Assembly: GCA_964440115.1 (NCBI GenBank)
Contig: CAYTPV010000003.1
Coordinates: forward strand, 1 to 64,000
Origin: JAEWWD01 sp964440115
Lineage (GTDB): Bacteria; Bacillota; Clostridia; Christensenellales; CAG-138
Reading direction: 5' to 3'
Length of the DNA: 64,000 nucleotides
Part shown: positions 24,202 through 32,773 of the stretch, piece by piece
How positions within the stretch are numbered: position 1 is the stretch's first letter
Layout of the letters: the number at the start of each line of letters is the position of its first letter
Position numbers and translations under genes: made by a program
Notes under the pieces: generated by a model
Told to the model about the DNA's origin: nothing
The model's input: the letters and a program-made list of their open reading frames with translations, nothing else
Database searches by the model: none

Positions 24202-25605
24202 TCAATACGCAAGATTCTTCCACGGCCTTTTCTTAATGTGCAGCGTACCCGCGCGTCCGCAGAGTTCGTCCGCCTGCGCGCGGCAGCGCTTGAGCATGGA
24301 TTTTTCATCGATGCCGTTGATGACGCTGTTTTCCATCACGATATTGCCGTCTATGATCATGGTTTCAACATTCTGCATGGACGATGCATATACGAGCGTG
24401 GAAACCGGGTGATGCATGGGGATGGCCTTGGCGTTCAGTTCCGGGTTGAATACAAACAGATCCGCCTTTTTGCCCGGCTCCAGAGAACCGATCTCATGAT
24501 CGAGACCCACGCAGCGCGCACCTTCGATGGTCGCCATCTCGAGCACTTTGTCCGCCGTGATGATGGTGGGATCACGATGCGTCACCTTCTGCAGCAGCGC
24601 CGTGAGTTTGAGCACCTCCAGCATGTCGTTGGAGTTGTTGCTGGCTGCGCCGTCCGTGCCCAGAGACACGTCGATATTAGCCATGTTCATTTTGTCGACG
24701 GGGGCAACGCCGCTCGAAAGGTACATATTGCTGACGGGGTTGTGTGAAACCTTCGCGCCATAATACTTGATCATGCGGATATCGCGGTCGGTCAGCTGTA
24801 CGCAGTGCACAAGCAGCGTCTTGGGCCCGAGCAGACCGTATTTATCGAGTATATCCATATCGTCCATGCCGTGCAGGGCTATGGTGCTTTCCCTGTCGAA
24901 CATGGTTTCTGCGGTGTGCACGGTCATGTGCATATCCAGCTCGTCATACAGACGCTTGGTCATCTGCATGTTTTCCACGCTGGAGCCCCACGTGATTGCG
25001 GGCGCCATCCAGATCTGCAGCCTCCCGTTATCCGCACCATGATATTGCGCATGCAGGCGGCGGATATCGCTTTCGATTTTGGAGGTGGGCTGCATGATCT
25101 CCTTACGAACGCCGAACTCCTCGCCGCAGTCCATATAACCGCGGCCGAATATGCCGCGAATCTTCAGATCTCGGAACGCCTGAATGACGGCGTCGTCCAG
25201 CCCGTCCAGCGGGTGCGGGTACATGTAATCTAGCTGCGTGGTAACGCCGCTGTGAATTCCTTCAATGCAGCCGATCATGGCGCCGGTATAGCAATCTTCC
25301 GGTATCAGTTTGCCGCCGTGCGGATAAGGCACGTCCGTCAGCCAGTCCTTGAGCACCTTATCGTCGCCCAGACCCTTGAGGTTGGTCTGGAACAGATGAT
25401 TGTGCGTGTTGATCATGCCCGGAAATACCGCTTTGCCGGTACCGTCGATGCGCTTTTTGACATCGGGGTACTTCGCACAAAGAGCATCGGACTCTCCAAG
25501 CTCCACGATGCGCCCATCCTGTATGGCCATCGCCGCGTTATAGAGTATCTCCCGCGCGGGATTGACGGTGACTATTGTCGCGTTTGTAATGAGGATATCC
25601 ACCAT
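24202..25605 (-). CDS. Amidohydrolase (SsnA/TrzN-like), second of two
   Basis: The 467-residue relative of the protein at 21805-23190 shares its length and most motifs: FPGMINTHNHLFQTNLKGLG (H-x-H as HNH, about 62), HMTVHTAET (strand 5 His), LLVHCVQLTDRDI (strand 6 His), SHNPVSNMYLSSGVAPV and LGTDGAASNNSNDMLE (strand 8 Asp). The two are clearly paralogous, yet lie in different operons, suggesting successive steps on related substrates. The ATG at 25605 is preferred: AAGGAG lies nine bases upstream of it, whereas it directly abuts the ATG at 25614. It is the last gene of block 2 behind the UbiX/UbiD pair. Deamination of an aminoimidazole or hydrolysis of an imidazolone are plausible but unproven roles. 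Confidence 0.82.
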   Translation of the reverse strand: MVDILITNATIVTVNPAREILYNAAMAIQDGRIVELGESDALCAKYPDVKKRIDGTGKAVFPGMINTHNHLFQTNLKGLGDDKVLKDWLTDVPYPHGGKLIPEDCYTGAMIGCIEGIHSGVTTQLDYMYPHPLDGLDDAVIQAFRDLKIRGIFGRGYMDCGEEFGVRKEIMQPTSKIESDIRRLHAQYHGADNGRLQIWMAPAITWGSSVENMQMTKRLYDELDMHMTVHTAETMFDRESTIALHGMDDMDILDKYGLLGPKTLLVHCVQLTDRDIRMIKYYGAKVSHNPVSNMYLSSGVAPVDKMNMANIDVSLGTDGAASNNSNDMLEVLKLTALLQKVTHRDPTIITADKVLEMATIEGARCVGLDHEIGSLEPGKKADLFVFNPELNAKAIPMHHPVSTLVYASSMQNVETMIIDGNIVMENSVINGIDEKSMLKRCRAQADELCGRAGTLHIKKRPWKNLAY

Positions 25606-25626
25606 ATCCGACATCTCCTTTTCTTT

Positions 25627-25653
25627 ATTCGCGCGACCCCCGGCCGCGCGAAT
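25627..25653 (-). promoter_or_regulatory. Intercistronic hairpin between the UbiX and amidohydrolase genes
   Basis: ATTCGCGCG (25627-25635) pairs with CGCGCGAAT (25645-25653). It lies in the 104-base gap between the UbiX gene and the amidohydrolase gene; no T run follows. Confidence 0.55.
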
Positions 25654-25709
25654 ATAACATTCGTCACTCGAAATTGAAATTACGACCGCAGTTACCCAAC
25701 TATTTTGAT

Positions 25710-26312
25710 TTAGAGGCCCGTGTAGACATGTGCAATATCGTTCTCTATACCGAGCTGATCCAGCAGCCGCCCCGTAAAATTGGTTACGAGCGACTCTACA
25801 GACTGCGGATGCGCGTAGAACGCGGGCATGGGCGGCACAACACTTACGCCGTTTTGTGCAAGCAGCAGCAGGTTGGAAAGATGGATAGCGGAAAGCGGCG
25901 TTTCACGCGGCACCACAACCAGCCTGCGTTTTTCCTTGATCATCACGTCCGCCGCGCGCTCTAACAAATTGCCGGATGCGCCGTATGCGATGGCATGCGC
26001 GGTACCCATGGAACAGGGCACGACCACCATACCGTCCGTTCTGAAAGACCCGGAAGCGATGGGCGCGCCGATTTCACACGCATCATAATACGTGAGCGTG
26101 CCGGTTGCCCCGATATAGGCCTGAATGGCGTGCGCCCGCTGTTCGTTATTCATGGCCGACAGATCCAGCCCAAGCTCCTGCTTTATGACGAGTATGCCTG
26201 CCGGTGTAACGGTGACATACACCTCGTTTCCCATGCGCAGCAGCTCGCGCAGCAACGACGCTGCGAGCACAGAGCCCGAAGCGCCGGTGATGCCGACGAT
26301 ATATTTGCCCAC
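25710..26312 (-). CDS. ubiX: UbiX-family flavin prenyltransferase
   Basis: A 200-residue Rossmann-like flavoprotein that joins dimethylallyl phosphate to FMN to make prenyl-FMN, the cofactor of UbiD decarboxylases. Motifs: GITGASGSVLAASLLREL (residues 8-25, FMN loop), IASGSFRTDGMVVVPCSMGT (about 90-109), IAYGASGNLLERAADV and RRLVVVPRETPLSAIHLSNL. The start is GTG at 26312, five bases after AAGGAGG. It lies 23 bases after the UbiD gene, the normal pairing of cofactor maker and apo-enzyme. There is no ubiquinone or menaquinone gene nearby, so quinone biosynthesis is an unlikely role. Confidence 0.93.
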   Translation of the reverse strand: MGKYIVGITGASGSVLAASLLRELLRMGNEVYVTVTPAGILVIKQELGLDLSAMNNEQRAHAIQAYIGATGTLTYYDACEIGAPIASGSFRTDGMVVVPCSMGTAHAIAYGASGNLLERAADVMIKEKRRLVVVPRETPLSAIHLSNLLLLAQNGVSVVPPMPAFYAHPQSVESLVTNFTGRLLDQLGIENDIAHVYTGL

Positions 26313-26335
26313 ACCGTCCTCCTTGCTTAACCGGA

Positions 26336-27679
26336 TTACTTCAGATAGCTGTTGAGATCCACCTTGGGATACGTGACGCGCTCATATTCACGGTTACTAA
26401 ACTCAAACGCAAGCGTCGCATCTATACCCATCTTGGTCTGTACGCCGCGCGAATCCGAGCCGGGGTCCAACTCATGCCCCTGCGCGTTGTGTACGTAGAA
26501 AATGTCCTTTTCAGGAATAACGCGCGTAGACAGCGCCCACAGTACATCCGCGGGGTTGTAGATATCCACATCCTCGTCCACGACGATTACATTTTTGATG
26601 TTGACATAGGCAGTCATAGCGGCCATCGCCACATTTTTGGGCTCGCCGGGGTTCTTCTTTTTCATCTGCACCAGCGCGAGGAAGCCGCTGCCGTACGGCG
26701 GGATATGCACGGCTTTTACGCCGCTGGATACATACTTCGTATGCTTTTTCAAAAGCGGCTCACGCGGGAGCACATTGCCCAGATTGACATGCTCGAACAA
26801 CCCGCCCGCGATGGTCTGATAAATCGCCCCGTCGCGGTAAGTAATGGCCTTGACATGGATTACGGGGCTCAGCCACGGTGTGCTGTAGTGGCCGGTAAAC
26901 TCAGAAAGCGGGCCTTCCATCTCGCGCTCACCGGGCAGTATATCGCCCTCGATCACGAATTCCGCCGTAGCGGGCACGCGAACATCGGAAGTCAGGGATT
27001 TTACGACCTGCTGCGCTTCGCCGCGGATTGCACCCGCAACCTCCATTTCATCACCGGCATACCGAAGCCCCGCTCCAACATACACGACGGGATCGGCGCC
27101 TACGACGACGGATATGGGCAAGGGCTTGCCCATGGCTTCGGCTTTATCATAAAAGTCCTTCAGATGCCGCCACTCGTTGATCATGATGCTCAGCTTGTCC
27201 TTGCCCTTCAAGTGCATGCGCTGGAAGGACAGGTTCTGAGTCGTGCCCTCGGGGTCACGGCTGACGATAACGCCGCCCGTAATGAACGGGCCGCCATCCT
27301 TGGGCGCGTGCCGGGGAATAGGCAGTTTGTAAAGATCCACGTCCTCGCCCATCATGACATTCTGCTGGCAGGGCGCGTTTTTCACCTCTACGGGCAGTAT
27401 GGGGTTATCCAGACAGTTTCCCAGGAAATCTGTGATGGCGCTTTTTTCGCAGCCCAGCGCCAGCGCGATGCGATCCATAGACCCGAGCATGTTGCCGACA
27501 AGGCCGAATTCCGAGCCTTCTACATGCTTCATGTACCCAGCGCCCAGATTGGCGCTTTCCAGCGTCGCCAATACGCTGCCGATTTCGAGCTCCCTGCTGA
27601 CAGTTTTATGTATGGTCACCAGCTGCCCGTTCTCTTCGAGCACCTGCATGAAACTGCGCAGATCATTGATTTTCGTCAT
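26336..27679 (-). CDS. UbiD-family prenyl-FMN-dependent decarboxylase
   Basis: A cytoplasmic 447-residue enzyme that reversibly decarboxylates aromatic or alpha,beta-unsaturated acids using prenyl-FMN. The family core is visible: PIPRHAPKDGGPFITGGVIV (about 118-137), SFQRMHLKGKDKLSIM, PLPISVVVGADPVVYVGAG, and the Glu-bearing REMEGPLSEFTGHYS (about 250-264) that forms the catalytic acid/base set. It starts nine bases after the 2Fe-2S subunit gene of a xanthine dehydrogenase and precedes ubiX by 23 bases. In this setting the most economical substrate is an imidazole carboxylate formed by purine ring opening (4-amino-5-imidazolecarboxylate), but this is inference. Confidence 0.92.
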   Translation of the reverse strand: MTKINDLRSFMQVLEENGQLVTIHKTVSRELEIGSVLATLESANLGAGYMKHVEGSEFGLVGNMLGSMDRIALALGCEKSAITDFLGNCLDNPILPVEVKNAPCQQNVMMGEDVDLYKLPIPRHAPKDGGPFITGGVIVSRDPEGTTQNLSFQRMHLKGKDKLSIMINEWRHLKDFYDKAEAMGKPLPISVVVGADPVVYVGAGLRYAGDEMEVAGAIRGEAQQVVKSLTSDVRVPATAEFVIEGDILPGEREMEGPLSEFTGHYSTPWLSPVIHVKAITYRDGAIYQTIAGGLFEHVNLGNVLPREPLLKKHTKYVSSGVKAVHIPPYGSGFLALVQMKKKNPGEPKNVAMAAMTAYVNIKNVIVVDEDVDIYNPADVLWALSTRVIPEKDIFYVHNAQGHELDPGSDSRGVQTKMGIDATLAFEFSNREYERVTYPKVDLNSYLK

Positions 27680-27688
27680 ACAGCCCCC

Positions 27689-28177
27689 TTATTCTTTTGC
27701 CCAATCAGAATACTTGCCTTCCGAAACATCCAGAAACGCCTGAATTAACTGCTCATAGCCCGTGCAGCGGCAGAGGTTGCCGGAGATGGCTACACGAATT
27801 TCATCCCTGGTGGGGTGCGGGTTTTTATCCATGAGCGCCTTGGCGCTCATGATGAAGCCGGGTGTGCAAAAGCCGCACTGCAGGGCGTGATTATCCAGCA
27901 CCGCCTGCTGCAGCGCGTGCAGCCTGCCGTCATGCTCCAGACCTTCGATGGTCTGTATACGCTTTCCTTCTACGGAAGCGGCAAGCACCAGGCAAGAATC
28001 GACCGCATTGCCATCGACGATGACGGTACATGCGCCGCATTCGCCCACACCGCAGCCCTCTTTGGTGCCGGTCTTCCCGAATACCTCGCGGATAACGTCC
28101 AGCAGCCGCGCGTTCTCGGAAATCTGCACGGTGATGGGTTTATCGTTGAGAATACAGTTCAATGCTATTGTCTTCAT
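27689..28177 (-). CDS. Xanthine-dehydrogenase-type 2Fe-2S subunit (molybdenum hydroxylase small subunit), set 1
   Basis: The 162-residue iron-sulfur subunit has a plant-type ferredoxin domain with GCGVGECGACTVIVDG (about residues 40-55) and CLV, and a helical second 2Fe-2S domain with QCGFCTPGFIMSAKAL (about 100) and NLCRCTGYEQLIQAF (about 138). It relays electrons from the molybdenum site to FAD. The start at 28177 sits behind GGAGG and overlaps the stop of the FAD-subunit gene by four bases (ATGA). A longer frame from 28201 has a poorer start. Order on the minus strand is Mo, FAD, 2Fe-2S. Confidence 0.92.
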   Translation of the reverse strand: MKTIALNCILNDKPITVQISENARLLDVIREVFGKTGTKEGCGVGECGACTVIVDGNAVDSCLVLAASVEGKRIQTIEGLEHDGRLHALQQAVLDNHALQCGFCTPGFIMSAKALMDKNPHPTRDEIRVAISGNLCRCTGYEQLIQAFLDVSEGKYSDWAKE

Positions 28178-29040
28178 ACGCTCGCCTCCGCTGCCTCGCA
28201 AAGCGCACGCTTTACGAGAGTCTTGATGACGGGTTGCTTATACTGCGTGGACCAGCGGACGCCGGTCGTTGCGATCATCTGCTCGGCTGCCATGTCGCCG
28301 CAGGCATAGAACAGCTCTTCACTCGGCGTTTTGCCTATGAGGGCCTTCTCCGCTTCCCAGACGCGATCGGGTACTGCAAACACGCAGCCCGGCGCGATAC
28401 GCGCATCGCGAATAACGCCGCCTTCGATTTTGAGCGCGACTGCCGCGTTCATACGCGATATGGCCAGCGCCTTGCGGCGGCCCAGCTTGATGAACGAGGT
28501 CCTGTACCCATCGATGCGCGGGATTTCGAAGCAGATTGCCAGTTCGTCCGGCGCAAGGCTTACCTGGCCCGCCCCGGTATAGATATCCTTCACGAGCGAT
28601 GTGCGTTCGCCGCGAACGCTCACCAGCCGGATGGACGCGTTGAGCGCTACAAGCGGAGAAAGCGTATCCGCCGCGGGAGAACCGTTGCAGATATTGCCGC
28701 CGATGGTGCCGTTGTTGCGGATCTGTTCCGCACCTACGGTAGACGAAGCTACGCTGAGCATATGCGCATGCTTGCGCAGCAGCTCAGAATGGTTGACCTC
28801 GGTGTGCGTTGCCATTGCGCCGATGCGAATGACATCGGGCAAAAGTTCAATCCCTTTCAGTTCGGGAATGGCGCCCAGATCCATCAAATGCTGCGTATCC
28901 TTCAGGCGCTTTGCACCTTCGCGCAGCTGCACCATGAGATCGGTGCCGCCCGCGTACGGCCGTATACTGCCTGCATACTGCGCCATAAGGGCGACGGCCT
29001 CGCCAAGCGATTGGGGTTTATGATAACTCAGTTCCTGCAT
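28174..29040 (-). CDS. Xanthine-dehydrogenase-type FAD-binding subunit, set 1
   Basis: A 288-residue FAD subunit of the CoxM/XdhB type. Motifs: IRPYAGGTDLMVQLREG (about 26-42, FAD pyrophosphate loop), ADTLSPLVALNASI (about 122) with GTIGGNICNGSPA just before it (second FAD motif), and a C-terminal CO-dehydrogenase flavoprotein domain (about 175-285, SFIKLGRRKALAISRMNAAV). It passes electrons to NAD or another acceptor. It begins 11 bases after the Mo-subunit gene behind GGAGG and is translationally coupled to the 2Fe-2S gene. Confidence 0.92.
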   Translation of the reverse strand: MQELSYHKPQSLGEAVALMAQYAGSIRPYAGGTDLMVQLREGAKRLKDTQHLMDLGAIPELKGIELLPDVIRIGAMATHTEVNHSELLRKHAHMLSVASSTVGAEQIRNNGTIGGNICNGSPAADTLSPLVALNASIRLVSVRGERTSLVKDIYTGAGQVSLAPDELAICFEIPRIDGYRTSFIKLGRRKALAISRMNAAVALKIEGGVIRDARIAPGCVFAVPDRVWEAEKALIGKTPSEELFYACGDMAAEQMIATTGVRWSTQYKQPVIKTLVKRALCEAAEASV

Positions 29041-29051
29041 GCCTCATCCTC

Positions 29052-31397
29052 CTACCGCAGTTTTTTGCCGAGCAGCACGCGCTCCAGACTCGCCGGGTTT
29101 TCGCGTATGCGTCTGCCTGTCGCATTGTATACCGCGTTTGCGATTGCAGCCGCTACCGATTCGGTGGCGGGCTCGCCCACGCTCTTTGCTCCGAATGTGC
29201 CGTTCGGATCGTCGCATTCGAAAATATTAACCTTCATGTCAGGCATATCCAGCGCCGTGGGTAGAATGTATTCATCCAGGTTCTGGTTGCGCACCTTACC
29301 CTTGTGGATTTCCACCTCTTCCATCACGCCGTAGCCCTGCCCCATCACGATACCGCCGTAGATCTGGCCGGAGATAAGCGCGGGATTGATGGCTGTGCCG
29401 ACGTCGTGGCTAGCGGTCACCTTAAGCACATCCACGTACCCTGTTTCCATATCGACTTCCACTTCCGCGACAACGCAGCCGTAGGAATAGGTGGGGAACG
29501 CAACGCCCTGACCGGTGTGATGATCCTGTATGGTCGGCGGCGGCGTAAACCACTCAAACGCCGAAAGCTGCATGCCGCGCCACAGACCCGCACCAGTCAC
29601 CGCGCATAGCGGCACTTTGTAATTCGGATATTGCGGATGGAAGAAGCTGCCGTTCTGAAGCACGATATCGTCCGCAGTCATATCACCGGCGATCGAACCT
29701 TCAGAGAGTCCAAGCTCCTGTTCCATCTTCTTGGCTGTAAAGTGCCCCAATTCAATGGCGTTGGCGCGCATGATGCCGTTGAGCTTGAGCGCCGTCTTTT
29801 TTACGGACTGCGCGCCCATGACCGTGCCGCGCGACGCGACCGTCATGCCGCAATCCGGTATGCCGTGCGTATCCGTACCGTAGAACTGTACGGTTTCATA
29901 GGGCACGCCAAGTGCTTCCGCTGCGATCTGGGAATACGCCGTTTTGAGTCCCTGTCCGTTTTCCGCAAGACCGGAACTCAACAGCACGGAACCGTCCTCG
30001 TTGCAGATGATCATAGCGCCGGATGCGTCCGGCGATTCCGCGCCGAAGCCGCAACCGCGATGCGCAATGGCCATGCCGATGCCGCGGCGCTTTGCGCCTG
30101 CTGCATGCTTGTATTCCTCATGTTTGCGCTCGTAATCCGTTTCCTTGAGCGTAAACTCCATGAGCTCGGGCAGTATCACATCCGTCACGACAGCGCCGGT
30201 CGCAACGGTAGCGCCGTCCTTCAGGCAGTTGACGCGGCGGATTTCCACTTCGCTCATGCCGATTTCTTCGGCGATTTCCTCGATGAACTGCTCCTGCCCG
30301 TAAAGAAGCGACGGGGAGGAATAGCCGCGGAATGCGCCGCCATGGATATTGTTAGTGAATACGCCGAACGTATCCGTCTTGATGTTGGGAATATGATAGG
30401 CGCCCGCGCTGTGCGCATTAGCCCGCCAATTCATGAATTGTGTCTGGTTGTTGTACGCGCCGCTGTTGTCGATCTGTGAACCTTCCCAAGCGATGATACG
30501 GCCGTCCTTCATCACGCCCGCCTTGTAGTGCAATACGAACGGATGGCGCTTGGAGCTTTCCAGGAAGGATTCCTCACGGGAGAATACGATCTTTACAGGG
30601 CGTTTAATCAGCTTGCACAAATATGCGCAGCGCGCAGCAACCAGGCCCACGCCTTCTTCTTTGCCGCCGAACGAGCCGCCGAGCGTTTCCTGAATGAGAC
30701 GCACGCGGTTGAGCGGAACGCCCAGCACATCTGCGATATACCGGCGCGTAAAGAACGGGTTCTGCGCGGAAGCATGCACCGTCATGGCGCCGTCAGTAGC
30801 GTTTTCAAAGGCTATGGCAGCTTCGGTTTCGATGTAGGAATGCTCCACGAACTGCGTTTCATATTCGCGTTCTATAATGTAATCCGCTTTTGCAAACGCT
30901 TCATCCACGTCGCCTTTGCGGATATGAAATACGGATTCTGTAAAAATGTTGTCGGGATATTGTTCATGCACCGCCGGTGCGCCTTCCTTGATGGCTTCGC
31001 GCACGGAATAAACGGCGGGCAGCTCTTCATACTCAACTTTAATGGCACCAAGCGCCGCATGTGCCTGTTCGCGCGTTTCCGCCGCAACAAGCGCCACCAC
31101 GTCGCCCACATAACGTACGATATCCGTGATGTACATGTATCCCGCCCAGCTTTTGGCTTTGCGCATATCCTTGGCAGTAACCACCGCCAGCACGCCCGGC
31201 ATTGCCTTTGCCGCGCTTGTATCGATGGAAACCACTCTTGCGCTCGAAAGCCCGGAGCGGAGCATACCACCGTATACCATGCCCGGAACCGTAAGATCCG
31301 CGGCAAAACGGGCGCGCCCGGTCACTTTATCGAAGCCGTCGATGCGCGGTTTGGACGAGTTGATTACGTTAAATTTCTTTTTGCCCAGTAATGGCAT
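29052..31397 (-). CDS. Xanthine-dehydrogenase-type molybdenum-binding subunit, set 1
   Basis: The 781-residue catalytic subunit hydroxylates purines or related heterocycles at a molybdopterin cofactor. It shows the N-terminal a/b hammerhead (IDGFDKVTGRARFAADLTVPG), the pterin-binding LGGSFGGKEEGVGLVAARCA (about 235), GGAFRGYSSPSLLYGQEQFIEE (broken here as GGAFRGYSSPSLLYG, about 355), SSGLAENGQGLKTAYSQIAAE (about 480; core ENGQG), and the catalytic glutamate region FGAKSVGEPATESVAAA (about 740). Length is usual for three-subunit enzymes. The gene is preceded by AAGGAG and by a large hairpin separating it from ygeW. Whether the product is xanthine, urate or another purine cannot be fixed by sequence. 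Confidence 0.92.
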   Translation of the reverse strand: MPLLGKKKFNVINSSKPRIDGFDKVTGRARFAADLTVPGMVYGGMLRSGLSSARVVSIDTSAAKAMPGVLAVVTAKDMRKAKSWAGYMYITDIVRYVGDVVALVAAETREQAHAALGAIKVEYEELPAVYSVREAIKEGAPAVHEQYPDNIFTESVFHIRKGDVDEAFAKADYIIEREYETQFVEHSYIETEAAIAFENATDGAMTVHASAQNPFFTRRYIADVLGVPLNRVRLIQETLGGSFGGKEEGVGLVAARCAYLCKLIKRPVKIVFSREESFLESSKRHPFVLHYKAGVMKDGRIIAWEGSQIDNSGAYNNQTQFMNWRANAHSAGAYHIPNIKTDTFGVFTNNIHGGAFRGYSSPSLLYGQEQFIEEIAEEIGMSEVEIRRVNCLKDGATVATGAVVTDVILPELMEFTLKETDYERKHEEYKHAAGAKRRGIGMAIAHRGCGFGAESPDASGAMIICNEDGSVLLSSGLAENGQGLKTAYSQIAAEALGVPYETVQFYGTDTHGIPDCGMTVASRGTVMGAQSVKKTALKLNGIMRANAIELGHFTAKKMEQELGLSEGSIAGDMTADDIVLQNGSFFHPQYPNYKVPLCAVTGAGLWRGMQLSAFEWFTPPPTIQDHHTGQGVAFPTYSYGCVVAEVEVDMETGYVDVLKVTASHDVGTAINPALISGQIYGGIVMGQGYGVMEEVEIHKGKVRNQNLDEYILPTALDMPDMKVNIFECDDPNGTFGAKSVGEPATESVAAAIANAVYNATGRRIRENPASLERVLLGKKLR

Positions 31398-31435
31398 GAT
31401 ATTTCCGCTCCTTGCATGTCGATCTCTCTTATAGG

Positions 31436-31474
31436 ACGCCGCCTGCGACGGGCTTAAGCCCGCCGAGGCGGCGT
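31436..31474 (-). promoter_or_regulatory. Large intercistronic hairpin after ygeW
   Basis: Outer arms ACGCCGCCT (31436-31444) and AGGCGGCGT (31466-31474) enclose an inner perfect palindrome CGGGCTTAAGCCCG (31449-31462). No T run follows on the minus strand, so partial termination or mRNA protection is more likely than full termination. Confidence 0.65.
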
Positions 31475-31501
31475 AAATTGAACCGGTATGCTATTATTGT
31501 A

Positions 31502-32500
31502 TTAGCGTCTTGCGGAGGTGTTGCCCATGGTGAGAGCCATAAGCGCTTTGATGGTGTGCAGACGATTCTCGGCTTCGTCATACAGCACGGACCAGGGACC
31601 GTCCATAACTTCGCTGGTAACTTCGATGTCGCGGTCGGCGGGCATGCAGTGCATGTAGATCGCGTCCTTGGAGCCCATTTCCATCCTCTGGCGATTGACC
31701 ACCCAACCGGGGTTCTGGTTGATCATTTCAACGCCGGCCTTTTCGTCGTCGCCGACCGTCATGATCGGGCCCCAGCCCTTGGCGTAGATGATGTCGGCGC
31801 CATCGCAGGCTTCGTCCATATCGTTGACAACGCTGAACTTGGAGCCATAGCGCTCGGCGTTGGCCTTGGCCTGCGCCATGATTTCCGGCTGGAGCTCGAA
31901 GCCCTTGGGATGTGCGAGGGTAACATCCAGACCGAAGCGGGGCATCAGGGTGACGAGGGACTGCGCCATGGACAACGGCCTCATGTATTTACCGGCGGAT
32001 GTCCAGGAGATAACGAACTTGCGGCCGCGCAGTTCATTGTTGAACTTTTCCTTGATGGTGTAGATATCGGCAAGAGCCTGTGTGGGATGCCAGATATCGC
32101 ACTGCATGTTGTAGACCGGGATCTTGGAGTACTTGGCCAGCTCCGCCATCCAGTTGTGGCCGTTGACCAGCGTATTGCGTACGCCGATGCCGTGGCCCAT
32201 GCGGGAAAGAACCTCGATGGTGTCCTGCGGGGTTTCGCCGTGATCGATCTGGGTGGCTTTGGGGGTGAGGTAGTTGGCATGGCCGCCCAACTGGGTGATG
32301 CCGCATTCAAAAGCGTTGCGGGTACGGGTGGACTCTTCGAAGAACAGCAGGAAGATAGATTTATTCTTCAGCCAATCGGTCGGGAGATCCAGCGCATAGC
32401 GCATTTTCAGCTCTTTGGTTACCTCGAACAACATTTCCAATTCTTCGTTGGTCCAATCCTGTTCACGCAGGAAGTGTTTGCCCTTCATTCCGGTCTGCAT
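31502..32500 (-). CDS. ygeW: Knotted carbamoyltransferase YgeW
   Basis: A 332-residue enzyme of the aspartate/ornithine carbamoyltransferase superfamily. The carbamoyl-phosphate loop is FFEESTRTRNAFECGI (about 55-70), followed by the HPTQALADIYTI motif (about 160) and the C-terminal YMHCMPADRD (about 283). The sequence WTSAGKYMRPLSMAQSL is characteristic of the YgeW branch, which forms a trefoil knot and whose physiological substrate has been debated; it is linked to breakdown of ureido compounds from urate. The start at 32500 is chosen because AAGGAG lies ten bases upstream; an in-frame ATG at 32557 has none. It heads block 2, divergent from ygeY. No carbamate kinase gene is in the window. 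Confidence 0.88.
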   Translation of the reverse strand: MQTGMKGKHFLREQDWTNEELEMLFEVTKELKMRYALDLPTDWLKNKSIFLLFFEESTRTRNAFECGITQLGGHANYLTPKATQIDHGETPQDTIEVLSRMGHGIGVRNTLVNGHNWMAELAKYSKIPVYNMQCDIWHPTQALADIYTIKEKFNNELRGRKFVISWTSAGKYMRPLSMAQSLVTLMPRFGLDVTLAHPKGFELQPEIMAQAKANAERYGSKFSVVNDMDEACDGADIIYAKGWGPIMTVGDDEKAGVEMINQNPGWVVNRQRMEMGSKDAIYMHCMPADRDIEVTSEVMDGPWSVLYDEAENRLHTIKALMALTMGNTSARR

Positions 32501-32565
32501 CTCGCGTCTGCTCCTTTGCAAATTTGATTTGTTTATTAATAGGCGGTTTCCGCCCACTTTAAAGT

Positions 32566-32594
32566 ATTATAATGCGTTGTCCGCGATTTCACAA
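32566..32594 (-). promoter_or_regulatory. Promoter of block 2 (ygeW-xdh-ubiD-ubiX)
   Basis: On the minus strand TTGTGA (32594-32589) and TATAAT (32571-32566) with a 17-base spacer. A GGCGG-AAA-CCGCC hairpin follows at about 32542-32554, at the very 5' end of the transcript. Confidence 0.65.
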
Positions 32595-32709
32595 CATACA
32601 ACATGATTTTGGGAATTTGTCCATGGTTTGTTGCGTTTTTATCCGTTCCACTGTATATCAGCGGAGTTGGATGCGCTGACAACACACACAATTGTCTGCT
32701 GTGACATGC

Positions 32710-32737
32710 TTGTTTTTTTTAAGATAACCCATATAAT
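32710..32737 (+). promoter_or_regulatory. Promoter of ygeY-hydantoinase
   Basis: TTGTTT (32710-32715) and TATAAT (32732-32737) with a 16-base spacer and an AT-rich upstream stretch, 37 bases before the ygeY start. The intergenic region 32558-32773 therefore holds two divergent promoters. Confidence 0.65.
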
Positions 32738-32773
32738 CTAAATTGAACACATCAGACAAGGAGAGTTTATCGT

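Noticed and set aside
25710..27679. UbiD/UbiX as ubiquinone or menaquinone biosynthesis genes
   Set aside because: No other quinone genes are nearby, and both are embedded in a molybdenum hydroxylase operon.
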